Shown here piece after piece: positions 52,224 through 62,889 of a stretch of DNA of 64,000 bases. Each line of letters begins with the position of its first letter. Positions within the stretch are counted from its first letter, which is position 1. Source of the stretch: an uncultured Methanobacteriaceae archaeon (GTDB taxonomy: Archaea > Methanobacteriota > Methanobacteria > Methanobacteriales > Methanobacteriaceae); contig CACZOU010000019.1 in NCBI GenBank assembly GCA_902782945.1, positions 1 through 64,000 on the forward strand, read 5' to 3'. The notes under the pieces are model-generated. The model saw nothing but the letters and a program-made list of their open reading frames with translations, ran no database searches and had not been told where the DNA came from. The translations under genes were made by a program, and so were the position numbers.

Positions 52224-53126
52224 TTATGTTAAAACAGTTATAACACATGTTAATGATATTAAACTTAACAGAATATCTATAAATATACATGAACTCATAA
52301 GTTTATTATCTAATCCATATGTGATGGATAATACTAAAGCAGTCATAGCTGTAGACATACCTGATTCTAATACAGCAACTTTAAATATTAATCCTGTAAC
52401 ATTTAAAGCACTTAAAGCTACAAATACTATGACAGGTGCAATGACTAACCTAATTGCAGAAACAACAAGGGAATCATTGAGATAATCCTTAATGCCTTTA
52501 AAGTCAATAGTTAAACCTAATGAAATCATTATTAAGGGTACTGTTGAATTAGCTAGATAAGTTAAAGCACTATTTAAAACATAACCATATTGAATATGGC
52601 CAATGTTAAATATTAATCCAAATATAACTGCCCACAGTGGCATGAAACTTAAACCACTTTTAACTACTTCTTTACGATCTCCACCAAATTGGCTGACAAG
52701 AACCATACCATATACTACAAATATTATTGATGTAGATAAGTCAAAGAAGATAGCATTTATTAATCCTTCATTACCAAATACACCTAAAGTAATTGGATAA
52801 CCCACGAAACCAGTGTTCATCATTGCAGATGCAATCATGAGGGTCCATGTTTTAATTTTAGAGTAACCTCTACTTTTACAGAATAAAAATGCAATTGTCA
52901 TACATATTAAACTGACAATAATAGAAGTAATTGGTAATATAATCATATTAATACTAATATTAGCAGTGACTAAATTAGTAAAAATCAATGCAGGCATACT
53001 TACATTTATAACAATTTTTGATAACGTTGTACTGTCCTGTGCTTTAAGAATATCTACTCTTTTAAGAGCATATCCTAGAAATATCATTAACGTTGGAATC
53101 AATATAATTTCAATAGAACTTACCAT
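52224..53126 (-). CDS. AEC (auxin efflux carrier) family transporter
   Basis: 300 residues, about ten hydrophobic segments in two halves, with NVSMPALIFTNLV (about 43-55) and MISLGLTIDF as the typical broken helices. The family exports organic anions such as malate or auxin-like compounds. The substrate is not readable. ATG with GGAGG 9 nt upstream. Promoter has an operator-like palindrome. Confidence 0.82.
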   Translation of the reverse strand: MVSSIEIILIPTLMIFLGYALKRVDILKAQDSTTLSKIVINVSMPALIFTNLVTANISINMIILPITSIIVSLICMTIAFLFCKSRGYSKIKTWTLMIASAMMNTGFVGYPITLGVFGNEGLINAIFFDLSTSIIFVVYGMVLVSQFGGDRKEVVKSGLSFMPLWAVIFGLIFNIGHIQYGYVLNSALTYLANSTVPLIMISLGLTIDFKGIKDYLNDSLVVSAIRLVIAPVIVFVALSALNVTGLIFKVAVLESGMSTAMTALVLSITYGLDNKLMSSCIFIDILLSLISLTCVITVLT

Positions 53127-53155
53127 GTAACTTTGCCTCCATTTTATTTCTAAAT

Positions 53156-53184
53156 ATACTTTATCATAAAAAGTATTTATAAAT
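53156..53184 (-). promoter_or_regulatory. TATA box and palindrome of the AEC transporter gene
   Basis: Minus-strand TTTATAAATA (53175-53184) followed by an inverted repeat with 7-bp arms ATACTTT and AAAGTAT (53156-53176) that overlaps the TATA end and the expected start. Possible repressor site. Confidence 0.4.
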
Positions 53185-53433
53185 TAAATTAAAATGAAAA
53201 ATTTCCAATTTAAATCTTAAAAATAGTTTAAAAAATAAACATTATACTTAAAAAATACGTGAAAACGGTATTATGAACAATACAAATATAAATCAACTTA
53301 GAAAGTTACATATTTTGAATAATATACTATTAAAATTACTTCTTAATATAGAACATCATCTATTCTTTGAAAAATTAAATAATAAATGATAAAATTTGAA
53401 TAAAAAAAGAGTAGTAGTAAAAAGTTGATGTAA

Positions 53434-54369
53434 TTAATCAACTAATCCTTCTGTAGTTATTTTAAATACAGCTTCTCCTTCAGGTAAGTGAGGACTATCT
53501 ACAAGACGAGCAATTCTTTTACCTGATAATCCTTTCTTAATTAATATACGATATGTTGATGCGTGACCTAAAACGTGTCCACCAACAGCTTTTGTTGGAG
53601 TACCAAAGAATGCATCCGGTTTAGATTGAACCTGGTTAGTTATTAATATAGCAACATTATATGTGTTTGCAATATTCTGTAATGTGTGTAAATGCTGGTT
53701 TAGTTTCTGCTGACGGGTAGCTAATGATTCACGTCCAACATATTCTGCTCTGAAATGAGCCATTAATGAATCTACAATAACAAGTTTAATATTAACTCCA
53801 CTTTGTATTAATTCATTAATCTTATCAGCCATTAACATTTGATGGCTACTATTAAATGCTCTTGCAACATGAATCTTCTTAAGAACCTCAGTAACATCAA
53901 GACCAAATCCTGTTGCAATTTGTTCTATCCTTTCTGGACGGAAAGTGTTTTCTGTATCAATAAATACTACTTCACCATCTAATCCTCCTTCTTCTTCTGG
54001 TAACTGTGTTGTTACAGATAGTTCATGTGATATTTGACTTTTACCTGAACCAAATTCACCATATACCTCTGTGATAGACTGAGTTTCTACTCCCCCACCG
54101 ATTAATTCATCTAATCCTTTACTACCAGTAGTTATTCTTCCCACATCTTCACGTCTTTCCATAACTTCATATGCTGTTTCAAAGTCTATTTTTTCTGCTT
54201 TACGTGCTGCTTCTATAACCTTTGCTGCTACACCTTCACCAATTTCTACTTTAACACTTAGTTCTTTTGGTGTTGCTGTTGCTAAACGCATCATATCTGC
54301 AAATCCAGCATCACGTAGTTTTTGTGCTGTTTTTTCTCCTACACTTGGTAAATCTTCTAATTCTGTCAT
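53434..54369 (-). CDS. radA: DNA repair and recombination protein RadA
   Basis: 311 residues. Archaeal RecA/Rad51 recombinase that forms filaments on single-stranded DNA and catalyses strand exchange. N-terminal helix-hairpin-helix ([20 protein letters not shown]), Walker [10 protein letters not shown] (about 104-112), Walker [19 protein letters not shown], and the DNA loop [19 protein letters not shown]. Lies 31 bp after RPA in the same operon, so the two work on the same substrate. Confidence 0.97.
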   Translation of the reverse strand: MTELEDLPSVGEKTAQKLRDAGFADMMRLATATPKELSVKVEIGEGVAAKVIEAARKAEKIDFETAYEVMERREDVGRITTGSKGLDELIGGGVETQSITEVYGEFGSGKSQISHELSVTTQLPEEEGGLDGEVVFIDTENTFRPERIEQIATGFGLDVTEVLKKIHVARAFNSSHQMLMADKINELIQSGVNIKLVIVDSLMAHFRAEYVGRESLATRQQKLNQHLHTLQNIANTYNVAILITNQVQSKPDAFFGTPTKAVGGHVLGHASTYRILIKKGLSGKRIARLVDSPHLPEGEAVFKITTEGLVD

Positions 54370-54400
54370 TCACGATACCTCTTTAATATTTAATAAATTC

Positions 54401-56779
54401 TTATAATACGATTACTAAACGTCTTACATTTAATCTGATGTCCTCATCATATTCATTAAAATTGGAATCTGCTATTATAGTAACTTCATGTCCAATTAAA
54501 TCTTCTATTCTTGATGACATAGAGGATTCATCACTAGTTTGTTCAAATATTTGTATTACTTCTTCTGTTGTTGTATCAATTAATTCTTCTGCTTGTTTTC
54601 TGAAGAATGTTGCTTGAATTGTTCCTGTTTCATCTCGTAATGTTGTTGTTATAATCATTAGATAATTTGGTTTTTCTATTTTTTCTCCACATATATCACA
54701 GATATATCCTTCTTCACTTTGTACTATACGTTTGTTACAATTTGGACACATTGCATATAATATTTTGTCACCATTGATTTCTTCAATGACTCCTTTAACT
54801 TTGATGTGTTGGTCATCTTCTTCAATGTCTTCAATTGCTTTTTCAACGTATAGTTTATTTTCTATTTCACGTAGTGATGGCATTAGTTCAGCTTCTTCTT
54901 GTCTTGCTTGTCTAATTGTACTTCCATTACCTATGGATAATCTTAAATGTCCATTTTGTGAATTGATTACTGGATTTTCTATGATTATAGCTAATCCTTC
55001 AGGGAATTTCTTCTCTGTATCATCATCCCATAGGGATACTTGAATTTCAGCTGTTTCATCTGCTACATTTATTGGTCTTACTCTTCCATCTCGTCCGTCA
55101 ACACGAGTGAATGTGCTAACTTCTCCAACATTTGTGATTCTGACTCTTAGTTTTGTATTTTGTTCGTTTTCTTCTAGTTGACTTATTGTTCTGTCATTAT
55201 ATCTGTCTCTTTCAAGATCTTGATATGATGGTAAATCAGCCATTTCTTCTTCTGATGGAACTGTGATTCTTGATGATCTTCCCACACTTAATTCCATTAC
55301 ATTTTGGCCAAGTCTTGTTCTTGCATTTTCAATCTTTATTGCATCTCCCAAGCCTTGGTCTATGTCTGATTTTTCATCCCATAGGGATGTTCTTACAATA
55401 CCTGTTTCATCAGCTAAGTCTATACTTCTTACCTGTCCTTCTGTTCCATCTACTCTTTGGAATTCCCGGATATCCTGCATTGATAGTATTCTTCCAATAA
55501 CATCTACTTCTCTACCTTCATCTTCATCAATGTTGAGTACGTCTTTTATTTTTGTTATTTGGAAGTTGTTTATATCTGATAGTTTTTTGCTTAGTTCATC
55601 ATCTATCTCAGGGTTTATTACAATAGATGCATTCCATCCAGTGTTTAATCTGTAACTATCACCTGCATAGTCATCAAATTCCACATTTCCACCACTGATT
55701 TTAATGATGTCTCCTTTGTCCATAGCGATTTCTGTTTCCTTATTCCATAGTGTTACTCTAATAGAACCTGTATCATCTGTTACTTCAATACTTCTTACTT
55801 GTCCTTCAGAACCATCATTTTTGTCGAATGTTATTGTATCATATATTTTAGTGATTACACCTATTATTGTAACTTTTTCTGCTTCTTTTGCATCGCCTAT
55901 CTTTAATATTTCTTCTTGGAATTCAGGAACATCATAGTCACCCTTAATTATTCTTCCATTCCAACTGTTAGATAATGATGTTTGGTCATATCTTGTCTGT
56001 GCTCTTGCTTTTAGTATTTTAATTGTATCATGTTCTTTAAGGTCCAGTGTTTCTACGAGTTTTGTGTCCTTGTTCCATAGTGTAAATTCCATTGCACCTG
56101 TTTTATCCATTACATCCAATGTTACTATTTGTAGTGTTCTGTCATCTTTTTGTATTTCACGGAGTGTTGATATTTTCTTGATTCTTACTATGACATTGTA
56201 TTCTCCGTCTTCTTTTATGTCGCCTAGGTTTGTTATTACCTCTTCATATTTTGGAAGAGATGGATCTACTTCTTCAGGTAATACTTGGATTGATGAGTTG
56301 TTTCTCATTTGTACTTCTAAATCACCAGTATATCCTTTACGTACTTCGAGATTGTTTATTTTTACTATGTCTCCTTCAGATATACGGCTCATATATTTCA
56401 TGTTGTCTGTCCACATTACTACTCTGATTTTTCCTGTGTTGTCTTCTACTGTGAGATTTGCTACTTTTCCTTCACGTCCTTTTTTTGTTGTGAATGTTTT
56501 TATGTTAGATATAGCTATTAGTCTTCCTTGGATGCTTATGTTTCCGTTTCCTTCTATAAGGGAGGATATTTCCTGTACTTGGTTTGTATGAGTTTGCTGT
56601 ATATTTTGTCTTCCTGCGTATTTTTCTATTGCCATATCCACTATTTGTTCTTCTGTTATAAATGGTGAGTCACCATTTTCTTCTTTTATTTCTTTAATAT
56701 CATTTAAGAAATCTTTGTATTCCACTTTATCTTTAACTTCTTGATATCTTTCTTTATAGTATTCATCTTCAGAAGCCAT
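54401..56779 (-). CDS. rpa: Replication protein A, multi-OB-fold single-stranded DNA-binding protein
   Basis: 792 residues. Several OB folds in series, seen as repeats of (V)RSI(D/E)xxDETGxI(R)xxLWDxxT at about 80, 200, 315, 430 and 550, then a C-terminal zinc finger CPNCNKRIV...CDICGEKI (about 675-700) and a final OB-like domain. At least five OB units, an archaeal euryarchaeal pattern in one chain. Coats single-stranded DNA in replication and repair and works with RadA. Confidence 0.93.
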   Translation of the reverse strand: MASEDEYYKERYQEVKDKVEYKDFLNDIKEIKEENGDSPFITEEQIVDMAIEKYAGRQNIQQTHTNQVQEISSLIEGNGNISIQGRLIAISNIKTFTTKKGREGKVANLTVEDNTGKIRVVMWTDNMKYMSRISEGDIVKINNLEVRKGYTGDLEVQMRNNSSIQVLPEEVDPSLPKYEEVITNLGDIKEDGEYNVIVRIKKISTLREIQKDDRTLQIVTLDVMDKTGAMEFTLWNKDTKLVETLDLKEHDTIKILKARAQTRYDQTSLSNSWNGRIIKGDYDVPEFQEEILKIGDAKEAEKVTIIGVITKIYDTITFDKNDGSEGQVRSIEVTDDTGSIRVTLWNKETEIAMDKGDIIKISGGNVEFDDYAGDSYRLNTGWNASIVINPEIDDELSKKLSDINNFQITKIKDVLNIDEDEGREVDVIGRILSMQDIREFQRVDGTEGQVRSIDLADETGIVRTSLWDEKSDIDQGLGDAIKIENARTRLGQNVMELSVGRSSRITVPSEEEMADLPSYQDLERDRYNDRTISQLEENEQNTKLRVRITNVGEVSTFTRVDGRDGRVRPINVADETAEIQVSLWDDDTEKKFPEGLAIIIENPVINSQNGHLRLSIGNGSTIRQARQEEAELMPSLREIENKLYVEKAIEDIEEDDQHIKVKGVIEEINGDKILYAMCPNCNKRIVQSEEGYICDICGEKIEKPNYLMIITTTLRDETGTIQATFFRKQAEELIDTTTEEVIQIFEQTSDESSMSSRIEDLIGHEVTIIADSNFNEYDEDIRLNVRRLVIVL

Positions 56780-57238
56780 GAAAAATTCTCCTATTGGTGT
56801 TTTTAATTATTTTATTAATATAGTGAATTTTTAAAAATAATGTATTTTTTTATTATAATAATATATATTTACGTTATCTGTTTTAGATTTTTGTATATTA
56901 GATATAAAGGTTTTTATGGTAGCGTGTGATAAGTATTATTTATTATACATTAACCTAGTTTTTTTATTAATTTAAGGTGATTTATTAATTTTTTATGTAA
57001 TAGTTATATCTATTTTTCATGTTTTATTCACTAATTATTAACATCATATTGTATTACTAACTAATAAATATATAATACTTATACTTTTGGAAAAACGACA
57101 AACAACAATAAAAAATAATAAACAAAATTATCAAAAATATATATAAAGTGATGTTATAAATTCAAGATAATAATTTCAATGAACTAAAAAACACTTTATT
57201 AAAGAAAATCCACAGAAAAAATGGAGGAAAAATAAAAC
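56780..57238. other. Divergent promoter region of RPA-radA and the aconitase-type operon
   Basis: About 460 bp, no gene. On the plus side a TATA-like ATATATAAAG (57139-57148) precedes the aconitase gene, with GGAGG at 57222-57226 just before the ATG. On the minus side GGAG precedes the RPA start. The centre is AT-rich with no palindrome as strong as the ehb or feo ones. Confidence 0.4.
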
Positions 57239-58495
57239 ATGTCAATGACAATGTCTGAAAAAATATTAGCAAAAGCTTCAAACAAAGAAAAAGTAGAAGC
57301 TGGAGAAATAATCATGGCAAACATAGACACAGCCATGGTACACGATTTAACCGGTCCACTAACATTACAAGCACTAGACCAAATAAATACCGACAAAGTA
57401 TGGGACCCTGATAAAATAGTAATCCCATTCGATCATCAAGTGCCAGCAGATACATTAGATGCTGCAAAAAACCATCAAATGCTAAGAGAATTTGTAAAAG
57501 AACAAGGAATAAAAAACTTCTATGATGTATATGAAGGAGTATGCCACCAAGTACTACCAGAAAAAGGACATATCATACCAGGAACCGTAGTAGTAGGATG
57601 TGACTCACACACATGTACACACGGAGCACTCGGAGCATTTTCAACAGGAATCGGATCAACAGATATGGCAATGGTATTTGCAACAGGACAACTATGGTTC
57701 AAAGTACCAGAAACCAAACAATTCAACATCACAGGAAAACTACAAGAAAATGTTACAAGTAAAGACGTGATCCTAAACATCATCGGACAAATAGGCCAAG
57801 ATGGTGCAAGATACAAAGCATGTGAATACGCAGGAGAAACCGTAGAAAACATGGATGTATCCGACAGAATGGTACTAAGTAACATGGCAATAGAATGTGG
57901 TGGAAAAACAGGACTAATAGCACCAGACAAAGTAACAGACGCATACCTAAAAAACAGAACATCCAAACCATACCAGAAATACACAACAGATCCTGACGCT
58001 GCAAGTCTAGAAGTTATGGACATAGATGTGTCAGACCTAGAACCACAAGTAGCATGTCCAAACCATGTTGACAACGTAAAACCAGCAAGTGAAGTAGAAG
58101 ACGTTGAAGTAGACCAAGTATTCATAGGATCATGTACTAATGGAAGACTAAAAGACTTAGAACAAGCAGCAAAAGTACTTAAAGGAAAGAAAATCAAAAA
58201 AGGAGTAAGAACATTAGTCATACCAGCATCAAGAACCATCTATAAACAAGCATTAGACGAAGGATTATTTGACATATTCATAGATGCAGGAGCATTAATC
58301 TGCAATCCATGCTGTGGACCATGTCTAGGAGGACATGTAGGTCTCATTGGAGACGGAGAAGTAAGCCTTTCAACTTCAAACAGAAACTTCAAAGGAAGAC
58401 AAGGTAGTCCAGAAGGAAAAGTATACCTCAGCTCACCAATCGTAGCAGCTGAAAGTGCAATAACAGGACACATAACAGCACCAGAAAAAAACTAA
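57239..58495 (+). CDS. leuC: 3-isopropylmalate/homoaconitate dehydratase large subunit
   Basis: 418 residues. Aconitase family large subunit with [4Fe-4S] ligands in GSCTNGR and [35 protein letters not shown] is the signature region. In methanogens two related enzymes exist: isopropylmalate isomerase (leucine) and homoaconitase (coenzyme B synthesis); sequence alone does not let me choose here. First gene of an operon with the small subunit and an isopropylmalate-type dehydrogenase. Confidence 0.88.
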   Translation: MSMTMSEKILAKASNKEKVEAGEIIMANIDTAMVHDLTGPLTLQALDQINTDKVWDPDKIVIPFDHQVPADTLDAAKNHQMLREFVKEQGIKNFYDVYEGVCHQVLPEKGHIIPGTVVVGCDSHTCTHGALGAFSTGIGSTDMAMVFATGQLWFKVPETKQFNITGKLQENVTSKDVILNIIGQIGQDGARYKACEYAGETVENMDVSDRMVLSNMAIECGGKTGLIAPDKVTDAYLKNRTSKPYQKYTTDPDAASLEVMDIDVSDLEPQVACPNHVDNVKPASEVEDVEVDQVFIGSCTNGRLKDLEQAAKVLKGKKIKKGVRTLVIPASRTIYKQALDEGLFDIFIDAGALICNPCCGPCLGGHVGLIGDGEVSLSTSNRNFKGRQGSPEGKVYLSSPIVAAESAITGHITAPEKN

Positions 58496-58519
58496 AAAAT
58501 AGGATAGGAGTAGATTAGA

Positions 58520-59023
58520 ATGGAAAAAATAATAGAAGGAAGAGTTCTAAAATTAGGCGATGACATAGACACAGACAGCATACTTCCAGGAAGATACTTA
58601 ACACTAACCGAACCAGAAGATTTAGGAAAACATGTTATGGAAGGATATGACCTACACTACAAAGACAAAATCCAAGAAGGAGATGTAATCGTAGCAGGAT
58701 CCAACTTTGGATGTGGATCATCACGTGAACACGCACCAATAGCACTAAAAGCAGCAGGAATAAAAGCAGTAGTAGCAAAATCCTTCGCAAGAATATTCTA
58801 CAGAAATGCTATAAACATAGGATTAGCACTTGTAGAAGCACCAGAAGGACCAGATGACATAAATGAAGAAGATACTGTAAAAATAGATCTTGAAAACGGA
58901 ACATTAGAAGACGAAACACAAAACACAAACTATTCAACAACAAAATTACCAGAATTCATGTTTGAAATACTGGAAAATGATGGATTAATAAACTACTTAA
59001 ACAGAACAAGATTCAATGAATAA
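58520..59023 (+). CDS. leuD: 3-isopropylmalate/homoaconitate dehydratase small subunit
   Basis: 167 residues, swivelling domain. [15 protein letters not shown] and [19 protein letters not shown] are the family motifs. The substrate loop after the first motif reads [11 protein letters not shown], the region that sets specificity between leucine and coenzyme B pathways. Ribosome binding site AGGAG 8 nt upstream; starts 24 bp after the large subunit. Confidence 0.88.
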   Translation: MEKIIEGRVLKLGDDIDTDSILPGRYLTLTEPEDLGKHVMEGYDLHYKDKIQEGDVIVAGSNFGCGSSREHAPIALKAAGIKAVVAKSFARIFYRNAINIGLALVEAPEGPDDINEEDTVKIDLENGTLEDETQNTNYSTTKLPEFMFEILENDGLINYLNRTRFNE

Positions 59024-59045
59024 AAAAAATAAGAAGGCGAAAAGA

Positions 59046-60020
59046 ATGTATAATATAGCAGTAATACCAGGAGACGGTATAGGACAAGAAGTAGTAAAAG
59101 CAGCAGTAACCATACTTGATAAACTACCAATAGATTTTAATTACACATATGCAAAAGCAGGAGACGAATGCAAAGAAGAAACAGGCGTTCCTCTTCCTGA
59201 TGAAACAATCGAATTAGCAAAGAATTCAGATGCAGTACTATTTGGAGCAGCAGGAGAAACAGCAGCAGATGTAATAGTAAGATTAAGAAGAGAACTAAAT
59301 ACATTTGTAAACTTAAGACCTGTTAAATCTCTACAGCCAGATAAGTATGGAAACATAGACTTCATGATAGTAAGAGAAAACACAGAAGACCTATACATAG
59401 GAGACGAAGAAGAAACACCAGAAGGAGCAATAGCACGTAAAAAAATCACTAAATTTGCATCAGAAAGAATAGCTAAATATGCATTTAAATATGCTGAAGA
59501 TACAGGTAGAAAGAAAGTTACAGCAGTACATAAAGCAAACGTACTAAAACTATCCGATGGATTATTCAAAAAATCATTCTATAAAATAGCAGAACAATAT
59601 CCAGACATTGAATCAAATGATTTCTATGTAGATGCAACAGCAATGTATCTTATAACAAATCCATTAGACTTTGAAGTAATTGTTACAACAAACTTATACG
59701 GAGATATTCTCTCAGATGAAGGAGCAGGACTTGTAGGTGGACTTGGAATGATTCCATCAGCAAACATTGGAGATGACAATGGATTATTCGAACCAGTACA
59801 TGGATCTGCACCAGACATAGCAGGACAAGGAATTGCAAACCCTGCAGCAACAATATTATCTGCATGTATGATGCTTGACTACCTCGGCGAATCACAATAT
59901 GCACGTAAAGTAGAAGAAATATTAATAGATGTAATACAAGAAGGAAGTCATGTAACCCCTGATTTAGGTGGAGACTCATCTACTCAGGAAATGGCTGAAT
60001 ACATTGCAAGTAAATTATAA
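59046..60020 (+). CDS. leuB: 3-isopropylmalate/homoisocitrate-type dehydrogenase
   Basis: 324 residues from the ATG at 59046, with AAGAAGGCG upstream; an ATG at 59016 overlapping leuD is less likely. NAD-dependent decarboxylating dehydrogenase: VIPGDGIGQEVVKAA at the N-terminus, VRENTEDLYIG, KANVLKLSDGLF, and GDILSDEGAGLVGGLGMIPSANIGD as the metal and NAD regions. Acts after the dehydratase in leucine or coenzyme B synthesis (AksF is the alternative name). Confidence 0.88.
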   Translation: MYNIAVIPGDGIGQEVVKAAVTILDKLPIDFNYTYAKAGDECKEETGVPLPDETIELAKNSDAVLFGAAGETAADVIVRLRRELNTFVNLRPVKSLQPDKYGNIDFMIVRENTEDLYIGDEEETPEGAIARKKITKFASERIAKYAFKYAEDTGRKKVTAVHKANVLKLSDGLFKKSFYKIAEQYPDIESNDFYVDATAMYLITNPLDFEVIVTTNLYGDILSDEGAGLVGGLGMIPSANIGDDNGLFEPVHGSAPDIAGQGIANPAATILSACMMLDYLGESQYARKVEEILIDVIQEGSHVTPDLGGDSSTQEMAEYIASKL

Positions 60021-60151
60021 GAAAAAAGAGATTACTCTTTTTATTAACTTTTTTTAATAAGACATTATATAAAATTAATATATTACATAAAACAAAAATA
60101 AATTATCAGTATACAAAGACAACTCACAATAGCAATAATGGAGGTATAAAC

Positions 60152-60238
60152 ATGAACACAGCAAAAGCAGCAGCAATATTTATTATATTTATCATGGTAG
60201 TGAGTTCAGTATCAGCTTTCGTATTATACCTATTGTAA
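60152..60238 (+). CDS. 28-residue single-helix membrane peptide
   Basis: ATG at 60152 with a strong GGAGG 7 nt upstream, TAA at 60236. The peptide starts MNTAKAAAIF and is then almost entirely hydrophobic (FIIFIMVVSSVSAFVLYLL), a single transmembrane helix with a short basic N-terminus. Its own TATA-like TTATATAAAA lies at 60063-60072. It sits between the dehydrogenase and ribH. Function unknown. It could be a small subunit of a membrane complex. Confidence 0.55.
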   Translation: MNTAKAAAIFIIFIMVVSSVSAFVLYLL

Positions 60239-60294
60239 TAGAATAACCCTGAAGAAACTATTAATTAAATAAAATAAAGGAGAAATAGATACAA

Positions 60295-60699
60295 ATGATA
60301 AAATTAGGAGCAGTTGTATCAGAATTTAACTTTGATATAACAAGTATGATGCTAGAATTAGCAAAAGAACATGCAAAATTTCTAGAAGCAGAAATAACTG
60401 AGATAATTGCAGTACCAGGCGTATATGATATGCCAATAGCAATAAAGAAAATGTTAGATGATGGAAACGTTGATGCAGTTATAACACTCGGAGCTGTAAT
60501 TGAGGGAGATACAGAACACGATGAAATTGTTGTTCAGCATGCAGCACGTAAAATCACAGATTTATCACTTGAATATAATAAACCTGTAACTCTTGGAATA
60601 TCTGGTCCAGGTATGACTAGATTAGAAGCTCATCAAAGAGTAGAATATGGTAAACGTGCAGTTGAAGCTGCAGTAAAATTAGTTAAAAGACTTCAATAA
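60295..60699 (+). CDS. ribH: 6,7-dimethyl-8-ribityllumazine synthase
   Basis: 134 residues, typical length. Condenses the ribityl-pyrimidine with dihydroxybutanone phosphate in riboflavin synthesis; also relevant to F420. Motifs: [13 protein letters not shown] near the N-terminus, [15 protein letters not shown], and [25 protein letters not shown] with the catalytic His. Ribosome binding site AAGGAG. Forms hollow capsids or pentamers in other organisms. Confidence 0.95.
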   Translation: MIKLGAVVSEFNFDITSMMLELAKEHAKFLEAEITEIIAVPGVYDMPIAIKKMLDDGNVDAVITLGAVIEGDTEHDEIVVQHAARKITDLSLEYNKPVTLGISGPGMTRLEAHQRVEYGKRAVEAAVKLVKRLQ

Positions 60700-60784
60700 A
60701 CACGTATTATTTGAAAACATATCCTTTAATTATTCTTTTTTTAAGTTTAACTAAATTCTAAAAATATTAAGGAAAAATGAAAAT

Positions 60785-61732
60785 ATGGAAATTTTAACAC
60801 CTGAAGAATTAAAAGAAAAATATACAGATGCTTGGATTACTCCTTATCATGAAATTCTAACTTTAACTGATGAGGATGAAGAAGAAATTGAGTTAATTGA
60901 GTATCATCCATGTCCTATTGGATCAGATTGGATGATAGAACAGTATAAAAGAACCAGCCCTCTTATTTTAGATGCTAAACGTGATGGAAATAAACATACA
61001 TATTATGTTAAGAAGGGTAAAACAGAATTAGATTTAAAACCTAGTTTTCAAGCAGCTGGTATTGAAGAAGCTATCATTGAAGAGGATGATGTGAAAATAG
61101 TTCATGCGGGTCTTGCTGGTGCTGGTGTTGGAGCTGCTTTCTGTCGTGGAAAAGCATCAGGTGTAGAAAGAGTGGAAATTTTTGAAAAAGGCGGAGGTTC
61201 TAAGGTAGGTAAAGCTGCTGTAGTAACTCCTAAACTTAGAAAAGTAATTATTGGTATTGACGATACTGATATTCCTACAGAGGGAGCTACTTGGACTCTT
61301 GCTAATAATATTGGTAATGAAATTCAAGAAGAAAAAGGTTACAGATACCTTGAACATATAACTTGCCAATTATATCCAAATAATCCTAATAAAACCAAGA
61401 ACTGTGTTTCTATTATACTAGTATTTGCTGTTAGAGAAGAGGATAAAGAGGATTTAATTAGCCAAGTTAAAGCTAAACTATTAAAAAATACATTATCTGA
61501 TAATACAGCTTTCGTAGTCTATGATAAACTTGAAATTCCAGAGCCTGTTCAAAAATATGGTCTTGAAGCAAAGAAATCAATGAAATACTTTGATGAAGCA
61601 GAACGTGTTGCTAAAGAAAATAATATTCGTATTGAATATGTTACTGGAAAAGGTGGTCTCATCGGTGCTTTAGCTGCTATTGGATTATATAATAATCCTA
61701 CAGAATATGCAAAAGTATATTATGATGAGTAA
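60785..61732 (+). CDS. Methanogenesis marker protein 11
   Basis: 315 residues. A conserved methanogen-specific family. The GIDDTDIPTEGATWTLANNI segment (about 158-177) resembles the DDT motif of TiaS-type tRNA-modifying proteins, and HAGLAGAGVGAAFCRGKA is a Gly-rich loop. Function has not been established to my knowledge. Its end faces TnpB with only 38 bp between the stop codons. Confidence 0.88.
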   Translation: MEILTPEELKEKYTDAWITPYHEILTLTDEDEEEIELIEYHPCPIGSDWMIEQYKRTSPLILDAKRDGNKHTYYVKKGKTELDLKPSFQAAGIEEAIIEEDDVKIVHAGLAGAGVGAAFCRGKASGVERVEIFEKGGGSKVGKAAVVTPKLRKVIIGIDDTDIPTEGATWTLANNIGNEIQEEKGYRYLEHITCQLYPNNPNKTKNCVSIILVFAVREEDKEDLISQVKAKLLKNTLSDNTAFVVYDKLEIPEPVQKYGLEAKKSMKYFDEAERVAKENNIRIEYVTGKGGLIGALAAIGLYNNPTEYAKVYYDE

Positions 61733-61770
61733 TTACTTCCTTAAACCCCTTTACTCTTCTAATAAATTAA

Positions 61771-62889
61771 TTAAATATTTTTTATCTTGTTTTGTCTGTC
61801 TATTTCCTGTGCTTTAATTAGTATGTTTATTGCTGCATTAACATCCCTATCATGAAATGTTTTACATTCAGGACATGTCCATTCTCTGTCTTTTAGTGTT
61901 AACTTATTATTTTTATATCCGCAGTTATGACATAATTTTGTTGATGGATAATTAGATGGTACTTGTATGAATGTTTTTCCATGAGCCTGTGATTTGTATT
62001 TTGTCATTTCAATTAATTTTCTCCAGCTTGCATCTCTAATTTTATCATTATTTGATTTGTTTAACATGTCCAGTATATGCAGGGTTTCCATTGCTATAAA
62101 ATCATATTCTTTAACTAATCTTGCTGATAATTTATTTAAATAATCATTGATTTTATTAGTTCTCTTATCATTTGCTTTATGTACCTTTTTTAGTATTTTT
62201 TCATAGTTTTTACTGTTCTTGTCTTTTCTATTGAGTTGTTTGTATAATTTATTTAGTTTTTCATCTTCTTTTTCTAGGTTGATATTATGTATTTTTTCGC
62301 CATTAGATAGTATGGCTAACTCTTTTATCCCTAAGTCAATTCCTACAGCTTTTCCTGTTTTAGGATATTTTTGTGTTTGTTGTCGTGTTGTGACTATTAT
62401 ATACCATTCATCGTAGTGTTTTTTAATTATGTAGTTTAATATTTTTCCTGTGATTTTTCTTTTATCATGTATTTTTATTGTCCCGTATTTGTCTAGGTGT
62501 ATTTTCTGATTTTCAATGTAAATATTAGGATTAGGTCTTATTTTAAAGGAGTTTAATGTTTTTGTATTGGATTTTTTTGGATGGTTTGATATTCCTTTCT
62601 TGTATAATGTTATTGCTCTTATTAAATTGTGATATGCATCTATTAGTATTCTTTGATCTGTTTCCTGTAGGCAGGGGTATTGTTTTATTAGTTGTTGTAA
62701 TAGGTTATAGAAGTATTTTTTACCCTGTGGTTCATCTTTTGTGTATTCCTGTTTTTTAAGGTCTTGTTCATATTTTTCTTTACATTTATTGTAGACTATA
62801 CGACATGCCTTTAAATCTTTTTCAAATTTTTGTATTTGTGTCTTATTTGGGTATATTCTACATTTGTAGGACAGTATTTTAGTAATCAT
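61771..62889 (-). CDS. tnpB: RNA-guided endonuclease TnpB, IS200/IS605 family
   Basis: 372 residues with an intact RuvC-like nuclease: D185 in AVGIDLGIKE, E268 in IAMETL, D349 in DRDVNAAIN. The zinc ribbon C320-x2-C323...C339-x2-C342 (CHNCG, CPEC) is complete. N-terminal part is basic and RNA-binding in character. No TnpA gene is beside it, so it cannot move by itself. The guide RNA of these systems overlaps the 3' end of the gene and the right end of the element; here only 38 bp separate it from the next gene. ATG at 62889 has no strong ribosome binding site. Confidence 0.88.
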   Translation of the reverse strand: MITKILSYKCRIYPNKTQIQKFEKDLKACRIVYNKCKEKYEQDLKKQEYTKDEPQGKKYFYNLLQQLIKQYPCLQETDQRILIDAYHNLIRAITLYKKGISNHPKKSNTKTLNSFKIRPNPNIYIENQKIHLDKYGTIKIHDKRKITGKILNYIIKKHYDEWYIIVTTRQQTQKYPKTGKAVGIDLGIKELAILSNGEKIHNINLEKEDEKLNKLYKQLNRKDKNSKNYEKILKKVHKANDKRTNKINDYLNKLSARLVKEYDFIAMETLHILDMLNKSNNDKIRDASWRKLIEMTKYKSQAHGKTFIQVPSNYPSTKLCHNCGYKNNKLTLKDREWTCPECKTFHDRDVNAAINILIKAQEIDRQNKIKNI

